From Candidatus Iainarchaeum sp. (GTDB lineage: Archaea; Iainarchaeota; Iainarchaeia; Iainarchaeales; JAXPJC01), in assembly GCA_016187745.1 (NCBI GenBank), contig JACPJC010000007.1, forward strand, positions 1-64,000: a stretch of 64,000 nt of DNA. The letters run 5' to 3'. The translations under genes were made by a program, and so were the position numbers. Under the pieces are notes generated by a model. That model ran no database searches and was not told the origin of the DNA. It worked only from the letters and a program-made list of their open reading frames with translations. Below are positions 51,362-61,080 of this stretch, one piece after another. Position 1 is the first letter of the stretch, and every line of letters starts with the position of its first letter.

Positions 51362-54300
51362 TTAAGCGTTTTGCCCGGCCAGAATAAATGTGCTGTCGCC
51401 CTGCGGTATTACCTTGAATTGGTTCCATTGCAAATACATATTGTAAACGGCTTCATATTCCCTGTCCGCCAGGTCTGGCGTATGCTTGTTTTTCGGGTCA
51501 TTGTTATAATCCTTTAACGCATTAATGATCTGCTGCTTGCCAGAGTTGCTTGTAATGCCCTTTTCATGGAACCACCTTGCTGCGCATTCTATATTCTGCG
51601 CCGGCTCTTTGGAATCTGGATTGGCAACGTCGCAGCCCATTATATGATCGCTTGATGCAATGCCAAGGCCGCTCTTCAGAATGCCAACCGCAACAAGTAA
51701 TGCATCCGGCACATCCCTCCTTGTTCCGGGCCCAACTTCCCTGTGCGCAAGGCTTCCAATCAGGCCGCCATAATTCTCATAATATGCGATAATGTATTTT
51801 ACATCTTGCCTGTCAAATTTGCTGGCATCAGGCAATAGGCCGTACTCAGGCACAGGCTCAGAAAGCTCTTTCGGGTCGCATTCTTCAATCCATTTCACGT
51901 CCTTCACATTCTTCAGTTCACCTTCAACATCCACTATGGGGCCGGAAATTTTCCATTGCGTCTTTCCATCCTTCTCTTCCACATCAATCCTGTAGGTTGA
52001 ATATTTTACAAAATCAATGTCGCTTATCTGCCCGAAAGTGGGCCCATATGCGCTTACACCAACCACATTAAGCGTCGGCTGCAGCTGCGGGAACACATTG
52101 TGCATATATACACTATAGAAGAGCATTCCAATCGCGTCTTCAATGATTCCTGTAAGAAGCCCCTTCCCTACATTTATGAGATTTTCTTTACTAACCATGC
52201 TGGTAAAGAACCTGCTAAACCTCTTCATCGGAATCTGGTATGCGCCGCCGCTTTTCACGAATAAATCAGCATCTTTCCCAAATTCCTTCAGCACATTCTT
52301 TGCAATAACATTCTTTGTAAGATCGTCAGTAAGAGCCGCAGCTGGCTTCTTGGGCTTAACGCTGTTTAGCGCGCCTTTGATAGTTTCATCAATAAAGTCT
52401 TTTGGCGGCTTAAATTTTGCAACAAGTGTAACTCCAGTAGCCCTTGGTACCGGTACTGGTTCAAGTACTACAAGCCTTTCAACATTCTTAGTCAGAGAGG
52501 TTTTAATGTCATTTTTAATATTATCCCTGACTGTGCTAGGAACAGTGGTCTTAGAAAACTCTTCCAGTTTAGCGACTACGCTCTTGGTCAAATCTTCAGA
52601 TATGTTATCAATCTGGCCACTAACTTGTGTAACATAATGGGCTTTTTGCATAGCAGGAGTTATATCACCAATTGTACTCTCCTGAAGCACAGTTGCTCTT
52701 GATGCGTGATCCAGAATTTCCTGAGTCTTGAATATTTCTTCAGCGCTTTTCTCCCAGGTCTTCTTTAGAACATCTTCGGCATCTATCCCGAAATTAGTCT
52801 TATACTTATCAAACTCGGTGATAACCTTCACATTGTCAGCTGTTTTTTCAACTGCATCTGCCACTGCCTTGGTAAGGGAATCATCAAGGGTTTTTTCACC
52901 CAAGTATCTTTTTGCATTTTTGGTCATTGTTTCTTCTAGTGCCTTTGCGCGCTCTGTTACATAATTAGTGGCAGCTCCCCCAAAGAACTTTTCATTTTCT
53001 TGCTGGGCGATCTGCTCTGCAACTTGCTTGGCTGCGGCTTTGAAAGAAGATTCCGAAGGCAGGCCTTTTAGCCCTGGAATTGTGAGCCTCCCGCCATATC
53101 TTCCAATCAGTTCAACTGCCGCGGCGTTAGTAATGTCCCCATAGTATCTTTTAACAACCTCTGTATTTTGAGAAGCCAGCGCAGAAGCTGCATCGCCTTG
53201 CATGCCGCCCGGCTTAGGCACATATCCGAGAATTTTGAAAGTTTCCCTTCCGTTTTTGAAACTTGCCCAGCCTGCAGGAACTCCGCAGTTCCATATTACA
53301 TCAGCCACACCGCCAATGCCTGGCATCTTTAAGCTGCCGGCAATCATTGCGGCAATTCCGCAAGCCGCAAAGTAAACTCCTATCCCTGATTCCTGCAGCC
53401 AGAAGCGCTTAGTTTCATAGGCGGTCTGGCCTGGCTGTTGCGTGTTGGCCAATTGCTGTTTTGCATTGTCCAGGCGCGTATAAGCATCAGGCACCAGTTT
53501 GATTTTGCCCATGTTGATTTTTTCAGGCCCCCCGCCCCAAACAGCATTCGCATAATAGCTGCCGGGCTTTACTTCTCCCTTCGCAAGCTTGCTCATAAGC
53601 CTTACCGGATGTATGCCGCACATCTGCAGTTTTACATTTGCCTCTTCAGCAGTTCTTGCAGGATCGTCCTTGCTCTGCGCCGAAATTGCAACCTCCTTGT
53701 TATGGGCATCGGCAATAAAGTTATCCGGCTTAACGCACAGCTTATAGGGGTGCTCCCACTTCTTTTCCTTTTCAAACCATTTGAGCGAGAGCGCCTCATC
53801 CTTCCCTATTTCCCTTTTTTCTTCTGCACTTTCAATCCATAATTTTGAAATTCCGCGCAGATTCGGCTCAAGCGTTCTGCTTTCAGTCTTTACCTTTTCG
53901 CTGATATCGGAAACAACAGAATACTCGCAGCATGAAGCCCCGCCCGTGTGCATCTTTAAGATACCTTCCTTGCAGCTCTCAATCTTGAATTCCCCAATCT
54001 CCTTCGTAGAGCGCAGCTTTAGCGAGAGCAGATTGGCTGTGATGCAGGAGTCCTTGGAAATTGCGGCATTCTTCAGCTCGCGGATTGCCTTTCCTGCCTC
54101 TGCTGCAATTTCCTTCTGCTGCCCGCTCTGCACGTTAAGCGCCTCATTTATGTTTGCATAGAGAGTTTTCTGCGAATCCGCGCTCCCCCTTCCCTCTTTG
54201 GAAGCATCCCCGGAGCTCTGCAGGCTCAATTGCACAACAGCGCCCTCAACCCCCCCGACAGCCAGCTGCACATGGTTTGAGGCGCTTGAATTCACAACCC

Positions 54301-57300
54301 TCTCCTCCTTGTTGAAAAGGGTTTTCGCAAAATCAGTTGCAATTGCATTCAATTTATCATTGCTGTTTGCAACAGTTGCAAGCCAGCTTTCCTTTGGATC
54401 TGAAACCCCGCGGGATGCATCAACCGGAAGGAAATTCATTGCATTGTAAATGTAATTGTCGCATTCCGCGGTTGCTTCCCTTTGTGAAACCTCAATAAGC
54501 ACATTCATCTGCTCTGTTGCTATTGCGCTTCCCTGTATGGGAACCGCGCCGTTGATTTTTACCTTGTAGCGCCCGCAGCCCTTTATTGCACCGGCAATTG
54601 CAAGATGGTTGCCCCATCCGCTCCTTGCAACATTTGTCTCAAACTCCTGCGCATTTGCAACATACTGCACATAGTAAGGGCCTAGCATGCCTGATTTTTC
54701 GCTTATTACGCTCTTGAGCATATCAGGGCTTAAATTGTCAAGCTGCAAATAGGCGGTAAAGCTTTCGGTTTGAACGCCCAGCTGCGAGAACATGCAGTAA
54801 TTCGCAAACCTTTCGCAGTTTGTGTTGAATACCTCGCTTCCGAAATTAAGGACCTTCAGCTTCGCGTCATTCATCTTGCTCTCAATCCTTTTAATCAGGA
54901 ATGAGGCGAACTGCTCCGCATCGCAGTATGCAGTGTCGCAGTTGTCTGTTTTTGCGATTTTAGGGAATTTAATTTTCGCATATCCCTCCTTGTCGCAGTA
55001 TTTCACTTCAACTTCCCCTGTAGAAGGCCCGGAAGATTCAGCGCCCTTTCCCAATTCAACTTTTATTGTAAAGCGCTCGGAATTCGTCCACTTGAAGCTC
55101 CTTATCATGAATGCCGCAAGGAATGCGCTCAGCGTTCCGGATTGCGCCTGGTTTTTTGTAAGGGCAAGGCGCATTTCAGCCTTCTGCATGGGCTGCAGCG
55201 TAACATCCGACGGAATCATCACAAGCGGGTTTGTGGAAAACGCGTCCTTGGGCTCAAGCGCAGCAATCCTTATTTCCTCGTTGCACGTGTTGTATGCCGT
55301 AATCTTCTGCTCTATTATCTGGCCGTCAACTTTGGTGGAGGAGAATTCAAGCGGGTTTGTTTCCGGGGTTATTTTCAGGCAGATCGGAGCGCTCACATGT
55401 ATTGTAAGGAGTATCCTTCTCAGCTCATATTCCTGCCCGTTTATTGTCCCATTGACAACAATTGTCCCCTGAACCACCTGCCCTTTTGAAGAATCCGATT
55501 TTGCGACAATGAATGCCGGGGGAGTAAGCGTCCTTCCCTTCTGCAGCGTTTCCACAGGGTATTTTGGAAGGAACTCAACATTCACATTCTGCAGGAAAGC
55601 CGGCTCCATGCTGAATGTGATGTGCGAAATCTCAAACTCGGAGCCGTTCCTTATGAAGAGAGGCACTTCGCTTATTGCAAACTGGTCGTTCCGGGTCTGC
55701 GCAAGCCACATCTCAATATTTGAGGGGGCGGTAAGCGCGAAGTACTTGTTCCATATTACCACTTCCACAGGAAGCGTTTTTGTGAGCGCATCGGATTTGT
55801 AGACTATTTCATAGCTGAAGCTTCTGCGGTTGAAGAATTTCCTGTCCAGTTCGTTTGAGGCATCTATGCGAATGGTTGCGGTTTCTTCAGCAGTTCCTGC
55901 GGCTCCCAAAGTAATTGAATCCGCCGAAATAATAATGTCCTTGTCAGCAGTGCCCTTTGCCCTTATCTCAGGGTCGAGCGCAAGCGGAACATTGCATGTA
56001 TTTTTTACGGTAAGCGTTGCAGATTCGCTTGAGCCCTTGTCATCAAGCAGATAGAATTTAAGCGAAGAAACGCTGAACTCAAGGCAGCCCTGCTCCAGCT
56101 CCCTGTTGTAAGTTGCAATAATCCGTGTTTTTGTTGAGGTTACATAGCTTCCCGCAACTGTTCCGCGGATAATCAAATCAGCTTCCGCATGCTCCCTTTC
56201 CTTTTTGCCGGAGTATTCCGCAATTACAGTAACATTCTGCCTCGCGCCCGAAGGAAGGGAGGAAGGAACGGCAACAGTGATTTCCATTTCTTCCGGGAAT
56301 CCCGGGGATTTCACAATCTCATAATCAATAGCATCAATAAGTTCCGGGGAAGCGTTTGAAAGGTCCGCAAATGCCTCTGCGCTTTCAGTTCCCTTCGGAA
56401 TGTCAACTTCAATGCTTTCTGCAATTGAAAGCAGGCCCTCCTTCCCTATTGCTATTTGCGTAGCGTATGATTTGTAATTCTCCGCGGAAGCCTCAACTAA
56501 AAGAATTCCCGCATCAAACCCGTTCTTCACAAGATACTGCCCGCCTGCGCCCTTGTCTGTTGTTGCATCCCCAACAATTGTCTGCAATAATTCCCCTGTT
56601 GATTTTTTCAGCTGCAATTGCGCCTTTTCCACAGGATTCCCGTCAATATCCTTAACGACAATCCTGAAATCCTGCCCGAACAAAACATCCTTCGGGCTTG
56701 TTTCAATGTACATTTCCTTCTCAACATAGATATTGAAATAGAAATTCTCGCTCAATACGCTCTCCCCTGAAATTATCTGCGAGGTAATGTAGGAGTTTTC
56801 AGCGGAATTTGCCCTGAAGTAGGCCCATATTTTTGTCTCCTCGTTTGCAATCGCCTGCACATCATCAATCTGCAGTTCAGTGTCGCTTTTATTATTATCA
56901 GCAATTTCAGTGAATCGCATCACCTCATATCCTGTAAATGCGATTTTCGGGAGCGTGCGCGAAGTGCTCAATTTTATTGTAGCGGAAACATCCTTGTCCG
57001 GCTTCAATGCAATTTCAAGCGCATAGGCATTCCCCTTTACCGCCTTGAAGTTCTCTGGTGAAAATTCATTTCCCATCGCATCAATGAATCTGTAGCTTGC
57101 GCAAAGCTCATTCTCGCACGTTGGAATAGTCTCAAACACCGAAATTTCGGCATCATTTGTGCCTGCATACAGCCCTGTGCGCTCAGAAGTGTACTGCGCA
57201 TCAGCGAGGAGCGCATCTTCCGGAGCCCTGTAATAGCGGTTTGCAATTATTGCCCATGCGCGGTAATGCACATCAATTTTGTCCGCAGTAATTGTTTCCT

Positions 57301-59488
57301 TTGCCTTTATTCTCACTTTTATTATGCGCGTTCCGTTGGGATTTGAATCAAAGTAAAGCTCAAGCCACTTGCTGTACTGTCCAGGAGTTCCGGAATTCTG
57401 CAAATCAATACCCTCATTTCCCGGCTCAGGGAAGGGAGAGTATGTGCGCCCGTAGAAATAGCGCGCCCCAATAACATTAAATCCGAGTATTCCAACATCA
57501 TCCTGGTCAACATTGCTTATGGCATCATTCCCGACCCTTACATGCACCCCTGCAGTGTATTTTCCCGCGGGCCATACTGTTTCGAATTTAAGGTAATAAT
57601 CCTGCCCCTTTGAAATTCCCTTAACCTCTTTCTCGGATGCATCATAAACCCCGAGCAATTTTATCTGCGGCGCAAGCGTATCGGATGTTTCCCCGCCAAT
57701 CTGTATTGTAATTTCATCCTTCCCCTCAACGCTCACTTCCTCCTCATATTCCTTCCCGTCCGAAGTTGTAATGCGCACTTTCAGGAATTTGTTTCCCTGC
57801 GTGTCAACAATTATGTATCCGTTTGTAATATTGCCATCAAAGAGCAGATTCCCTGCCGCGTCCTCAACCCTCACAGTTCCTGATTTCAGCGGATTTCCAA
57901 ATTCATCAAGGAGATTAATAACAACGAGGTTTGCGGGATGGGAAAGGGTTATGTATAATTTATTGAATGTTGCCGCCTGAATTGCAATATTCCCATCAGC
58001 GCTCTCCGCGCCCTTAACCGCATTTACAAAAACATTTGCGCCAATAGCAAGCGTTGCTGCCGCATATCCCGTTACATCAGTGCGCATCTGCGGAATTCCC
58101 AGCGGCTGCTTCTCGCTCTCGGCGAACTCATAGAAGTTAAGCACAGCATCATTTGCCGCATTTCCCTTTGAATCGGAAACAAATATCCCAAGGCTTGCGG
58201 AATTGAGGGTTGTAATGCGCTCAAGCGCAAGAGTTATGCTTTTTCCAACTTGTATTGGAACAATCCTCATTCTTGCAGGCAAATAATTTGAATTGTATGC
58301 TGTAACAAAATAAGTGAAATCCGCATTCAGGTCCCTGAACTCAACGCTTCCCCCAAACCCTGTTTTATTATAGTCAATCATTTCCAGATTTGAATTGAAG
58401 AGCATTACCTCCGCATTCATTATGGGCTGGGAATCGACCCTGCTGCTGACATTAACCTGCAGAATGCTCCCGCCCTTCTGCATGTAAACATTCCATGTTT
58501 CCTCGTCGCTTCTTAGTGTGCGGTCCTCATTTGATTCGCTTGAATCGTATTTCACATAATTTTCCCTGCTCACCGCAATCCTTATTGAAGTTCCCTTTTC
58601 TATTGCCAGAGTTGCCTGCCCGTCCTTATCCACAACATCGGTTATGAGCCCGGAATCGGATTTATCATAAACCTGTATGCGCGCATTCTGCATAAGCAGG
58701 TTTGTTGAGGCGTCATAGACATTTATGAGCAGTGTTGATTTTCCGAGAAGCCCTGCTGCCTTCGGAACAAGCGCAACCTCATATAAATTATTTGAATCAA
58801 ATGATTTTGTTATTTCATCGCTCTCATACGCATCGCTTTCAACCTGCAGGGTTATTGATTCGCCTTTTGGGATATTGAGCAGCCTTACTACCCCGTTATT
58901 GTCAGTTTCAGAAACAATTTCCTTCGCATCCCAGCGCGCTGTCACTTTTGCATTCCTTATGACATCCCCTGTTTCCTCATCAATGAAGCGCAGCATTCCA
59001 ATTATTGGTTCGATTATTTTCTCAAGCACCAATGAAGCCGCCATTTCCCTGTCCTTTATCTGCACAATGCTCTGGGAAGCCTTATACCCTGTTTTTGCCC
59101 CGCGGATTGTAAGCTCGTCCCCGGGTTTCACTCCTGAAAGCGCAACAACATCATTGTTCCCGAAGGTTTTTGAGGGAAGATTCAACTGCGCCCCATCCTC
59201 ATTGAATATTGAAACCGAAACCCCGTAAAGCCCTGAATTCTCATTGTCAGTAATGCTCAATCTCAAATTAACATTCCACGCGCCGCCGAAAAGCGCAAAT
59301 CCCGCAACAAGCGCAATTATTATCCCTATAACCGCAACAGTGAACGGAAACGCGGGAATCCCCTTATTGTCAAGGAAGTCCGCATACGCATAAACCGGAA
59401 TCCCCTTCCCATCCAGGAAATCCAGCACACTATAGAAGCCGTCCTCAATCTTCGTATAAGCGCCAAGAAGCGCAGAGCTTATTGCCAT
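51362..59488 (-). CDS. Giant surface protein D (2708 aa) with helical region and lysozyme-like C-terminus
   Basis: Residues 1-48 carry 'YTKIEDGFYSVLDFLDGKGI', and 49-70 form the anchor. PEGA/carboxypeptidase-regulatory-like domains follow, and the core module has 'GVHVRVGNDAISNVDQDD' near 651, 'HYRAWAI' and 'CENELCASYRF' near 794. 'YCDAEQFASFLIKRIES' near 1520 is the divergent form of the family's CDATQF segment. Unlike A-C, a new C-terminal half follows: a hydrophobic stretch near 2030-2066, a long AT-rich helical region (about 2090-2430), another hydrophobic segment near 2450 ('AIGMLFYSVYMHNVFP'), and a lysozyme/SLT-like domain at about 2583-2690. The last has 'LVAVGILKSGLGIASSDHI', 'NIECAARWFHEKG' and 'ALKDYNNDP'. 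The usual catalytic Glu of 'ESG' is Lys here. The role is unknown. Confidence 0.85.
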   Translation of the reverse strand: MAISSALLGAYTKIEDGFYSVLDFLDGKGIPVYAYADFLDNKGIPAFPFTVAVIGIIIALVAGFALFGGAWNVNLRLSITDNENSGLYGVSVSIFNEDGAQLNLPSKTFGNNDVVALSGVKPGDELTIRGAKTGYKASQSIVQIKDREMAASLVLEKIIEPIIGMLRFIDEETGDVIRNAKVTARWDAKEIVSETDNNGVVRLLNIPKGESITLQVESDAYESDEITKSFDSNNLYEVALVPKAAGLLGKSTLLINVYDASTNLLMQNARIQVYDKSDSGLITDVVDKDGQATLAIEKGTSIRIAVSRENYVKYDSSESNEDRTLRSDEETWNVYMQKGGSILQVNVSSRVDSQPIMNAEVMLFNSNLEMIDYNKTGFGGSVEFRDLNADFTYFVTAYNSNYLPARMRIVPIQVGKSITLALERITTLNSASLGIFVSDSKGNAANDAVLNFYEFAESEKQPLGIPQMRTDVTGYAAATLAIGANVFVNAVKGAESADGNIAIQAATFNKLYITLSHPANLVVINLLDEFGNPLKSGTVRVEDAAGNLLFDGNITNGYIIVDTQGNKFLKVRITTSDGKEYEEEVSVEGKDEITIQIGGETSDTLAPQIKLLGVYDASEKEVKGISKGQDYYLKFETVWPAGKYTAGVHVRVGNDAISNVDQDDVGILGFNVIGARYFYGRTYSPFPEPGNEGIDLQNSGTPGQYSKWLELYFDSNPNGTRIIKVRIKAKETITADKIDVHYRAWAIIANRYYRAPEDALLADAQYTSERTGLYAGTNDAEISVFETIPTCENELCASYRFIDAMGNEFSPENFKAVKGNAYALEIALKPDKDVSATIKLSTSRTLPKIAFTGYEVMRFTEIADNNKSDTELQIDDVQAIANEETKIWAYFRANSAENSYITSQIISGESVLSENFYFNIYVEKEMYIETSPKDVLFGQDFRIVVKDIDGNPVEKAQLQLKKSTGELLQTIVGDATTDKGAGGQYLVKNGFDAGILLVEASAENYKSYATQIAIGKEGLLSIAESIEVDIPKGTESAEAFADLSNASPELIDAIDYEIVKSPGFPEEMEITVAVPSSLPSGARQNVTVIAEYSGKKEREHAEADLIIRGTVAGSYVTSTKTRIIATYNRELEQGCLEFSVSSLKFYLLDDKGSSESATLTVKNTCNVPLALDPEIRAKGTADKDIIISADSITLGAAGTAEETATIRIDASNELDRKFFNRRSFSYEIVYKSDALTKTLPVEVVIWNKYFALTAPSNIEMWLAQTRNDQFAISEVPLFIRNGSEFEISHITFSMEPAFLQNVNVEFLPKYPVETLQKGRTLTPPAFIVAKSDSSKGQVVQGTIVVNGTINGQEYELRRILLTIHVSAPICLKITPETNPLEFSSTKVDGQIIEQKITAYNTCNEEIRIAALEPKDAFSTNPLVMIPSDVTLQPMQKAEMRLALTKNQAQSGTLSAFLAAFMIRSFKWTNSERFTIKVELGKGAESSGPSTGEVEVKYCDKEGYAKIKFPKIAKTDNCDTAYCDAEQFASFLIKRIESKMNDAKLKVLNFGSEVFNTNCERFANYCMFSQLGVQTESFTAYLQLDNLSPDMLKSVISEKSGMLGPYYVQYVANAQEFETNVARSGWGNHLAIAGAIKGCGRYKVKINGAVPIQGSAIATEQMNVLIEVSQREATAECDNYIYNAMNFLPVDASRGVSDPKESWLATVANSNDKLNAIATDFAKTLFNKEERVVNSSASNHVQLAVGGVEGAVVQLSLQSSGDASKEGRGSADSQKTLYANINEALNVQSGQQKEIAAEAGKAIRELKNAAISKDSCITANLLSLKLRSTKEIGEFKIESCKEGILKMHTGGASCCEYSVVSDISEKVKTESRTLEPNLRGISKLWIESAEEKREIGKDEALSLKWFEKEKKWEHPYKLCVKPDNFIADAHNKEVAISAQSKDDPARTAEEANVKLQMCGIHPVRLMSKLAKGEVKPGSYYANAVWGGGPEKINMGKIKLVPDAYTRLDNAKQQLANTQQPGQTAYETKRFWLQESGIGVYFAACGIAAMIAGSLKMPGIGGVADVIWNCGVPAGWASFKNGRETFKILGYVPKPGGMQGDAASALASQNTEVVKRYYGDITNAAAVELIGRYGGRLTIPGLKGLPSESSFKAAAKQVAEQIAQQENEKFFGGAATNYVTERAKALEETMTKNAKRYLGEKTLDDSLTKAVADAVEKTADNVKVITEFDKYKTNFGIDAEDVLKKTWEKSAEEIFKTQEILDHASRATVLQESTIGDITPAMQKAHYVTQVSGQIDNISEDLTKSVVAKLEEFSKTTVPSTVRDNIKNDIKTSLTKNVERLVVLEPVPVPRATGVTLVAKFKPPKDFIDETIKGALNSVKPKKPAAALTDDLTKNVIAKNVLKEFGKDADLFVKSGGAYQIPMKRFSRFFTSMVSKENLINVGKGLLTGIIEDAIGMLFYSVYMHNVFPQLQPTLNVVGVSAYGPTFGQISDIDFVKYSTYRIDVEEKDGKTQWKISGPIVDVEGELKNVKDVKWIEECDPKELSEPVPEYGLLPDASKFDRQDVKYIIAYYENYGGLIGSLAHREVGPGTRRDVPDALLVAVGILKSGLGIASSDHIMGCDVANPDSKEPAQNIECAARWFHEKGITSNSGKQQIINALKDYNNDPKNKHTPDLADREYEAVYNMYLQWNQFKVIPQGDSTFILAGQNA

Positions 59489-59574
59489 ACCATAACCTTC
59501 GCCAAATGTAATTAATTAATGCTCCTTTCCCCTTATTATATTTATTTGATTATAGTAGCCATTATATTTAAACT

Positions 59575-60177
59575 TTATCTGCCCGCAGCCCAATTCTGCC
59601 ACGCGTAATAGAAGCCCGCAATGGCAATGAGCAGCGAAATCCTGAAGAGCAGGTCATGCGAAATTTCCGCAATGCGCAAATCCAGATTTATAAGCAAAAA
59701 AATTGTTATGAGTATGCGGAGCAGGTTGAAAATGAAAACCGCGATGAATGCGGCTATTGCGCCAATAATGCGCTTTCTCATATCAATCCCGAAGCTCGCG
59801 AGTATTGCCGCGATCAGGAGAAATGTTTCAAGCGCGCCTGTGCACAGATAGCTTATGAATATCTGCAGGCCGTTCGGGAAAAGCGCAACAACAGGCTCCA
59901 TTCCTGCATTTACGCTTGCCTGCACTCCAAATGCCCCGAAAATGAATGCCACAATGCTTGCAATTGCGCTTTCATAAATCTGCAAAGGAACAATAAGGAA
60001 AAAGGCAGTGTGCAGGAGCGCAAATGCCGCAATTATTGCAATTATGAATTTTGCCGCCTGAATTGCATTGCCCCTGTTCAGCTTGAATTTAAGCAGATGC
60101 TCGGCGGATTTTTTTATGTTTTTTTTTGAGCTTTTTGCAACATTCTTTTTAACTTTTGCCTTTCTTTTGCCCCGCAT
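59575..60177 (-). CDS. Archaeosortase/exosortase family protein
   Basis: A 200-aa product is read from ATG at 60177 (MRGKRKAKVKK). A longer frame to 60222 is less likely because TTATATATAA lies about 27 nt before this ATG. After a basic head it has about six membrane helices. The exosortase catalytic set is in order: Cys112 in 'ISYLCTGALETFLLIAA', Arg154 in 'IFNLLRILI' and His174 in 'IAEISHDLLFR'. Family members are membrane cysteine transpeptidases that recognise a C-terminal signal on exported proteins and link them to lipid. None of the giants here ends in a visible PGF-type signal plus helix, so its substrates are not identified. It lies 86 nt from the start of giant D. Confidence 0.85.
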   Translation of the reverse strand: MRGKRKAKVKKNVAKSSKKNIKKSAEHLLKFKLNRGNAIQAAKFIIAIIAAFALLHTAFFLIVPLQIYESAIASIVAFIFGAFGVQASVNAGMEPVVALFPNGLQIFISYLCTGALETFLLIAAILASFGIDMRKRIIGAIAAFIAVFIFNLLRILITIFLLINLDLRIAEISHDLLFRISLLIAIAGFYYAWQNWAAGR

Positions 60178-60190
60178 GCTAACTATATAA

Positions 60191-60215
60191 AAATAAGGAT
60201 TATATATAAGTTTGT
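60191..60215. repeat. 25-bp direct repeat, copy 1 (promoter of the archaeosortase-like gene)
   Basis: AAATAAGGATTATATATAAG followed by TTTGT, identical to copy 2 at 61035-61059. It includes the palindromic TATA box TTATATATAA. Copy 1 serves the minus-strand archaeosortase gene. The two copies bracket the TraB-like gene. Confidence 0.85.
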
Positions 60216-60273
60216 TGTGCAATTGGCAGCTGTATCAAATCTGCACAAAGCATCAAACTGGCATTTTGTTTAT

Positions 60274-61011
60274 TTACTTGCGCATTTTAATCTGTAAAGT
60301 CATTTTTCTCTCTTTTAATCTTCGTAGCGTTCTTTTTGTAGATGTTTCCTTTTTTTTCCAAAGCTCATTAATCAATATGGTTTTAGCGATTTCTGGGTCC
60401 ATTTTTCTTCTCTTATAATAAGTAACATCTCTAACTCTTTCTCCCCTCATAATTCTCGCTATTAATCTTTTTTGTCTATTAATCTTTTCCAATATTTCTT
60501 TTTTATATGTAAAGATAGTAGTATTTACTCTGGCATTTATCCCCCTTTTTCTTAGTTCATTCAATATTTCTCCCAAAGCAACATGCTGAAGGCCAAGGAG
60601 CACAGGAAGTTTCTGTCCCTTAAATTTCTTTAGTGTTGTTTCTAAAATTCTTGCAAAAGTCTGATCCCTGAATTTATTAGCCAATTCTGTTGAATAGCGA
60701 CTACTCTTATTTTCATATGTTTTTATTATTATTTCCCTAGAAACTGGAGTTTCTAATGGAATTATTGTAATATTCCTCTTTTTGCATTCATGCATTATTT
60801 CTAATGCAGCCAAGACATCAGGGAGAATTTTTCTAACTGAACCAGTAATGACACTAAGTAATCTGTTGTAATAAGAGAGTCTTTCTGGGGTTATTTCCGT
60901 TGCCAAATGGGAATTTTTCGGCAAACCCCTAACATAATTTACAACATCTTCATGGGCAGAAGTATCAAAGTTATGAACCCAAGGTATCAACTCAACATCT
61001 GCCTTGTCCAT
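60274..61011 (-). CDS. TraB/PrgY-like family protein
   Basis: A 245-aa product is read from ATG at 61011 (MDKADVELIPWVHNFD). A longer reading to 61143 overlaps the divergent ATPase gene and is rejected. TraB-like features are 'ELIPWVHNFDTSAHEDVVNY' at the start, 'HLATEITPERLSYYNRLL', 'RNITIIPLE', and 'LPVLLGLQHVALGEILNELR', the conserved glycine-histidine strand. The tail is very basic and helical ('RTLRRLKERKMTLQIKMRK'). Family members are poorly understood, with proposed peptidase or haem-related roles. The gene is AT-rich compared with neighbours and bounded by 25-bp direct repeats, so it is probably inserted. Confidence 0.65.
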   Translation of the reverse strand: MDKADVELIPWVHNFDTSAHEDVVNYVRGLPKNSHLATEITPERLSYYNRLLSVITGSVRKILPDVLAALEIMHECKKRNITIIPLETPVSREIIIKTYENKSSRYSTELANKFRDQTFARILETTLKKFKGQKLPVLLGLQHVALGEILNELRKRGINARVNTTIFTYKKEILEKINRQKRLIARIMRGERVRDVTYYKRRKMDPEIAKTILINELWKKKETSTKRTLRRLKERKMTLQIKMRK

Positions 61012-61034
61012 ATATAGTTTAGCACCTTTAATAT

Positions 61035-61059
61035 AAATAAGGATTATATATAAGTTTGT
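61035..61059. repeat. 25-bp direct repeat, copy 2 (promoter of the secretion ATPase)
   Basis: Identical in all 25 positions to 60191-60215. Its TTATATATAA box (61044-61053) is about 32 nt before the plus-strand ATPase start, and about 37 nt before the minus-strand TraB-like start. Because the box is palindromic it can serve both. Confidence 0.85.
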
Positions 61060-61080
61060 CCTCTTTTTATCTGGGCAAAA

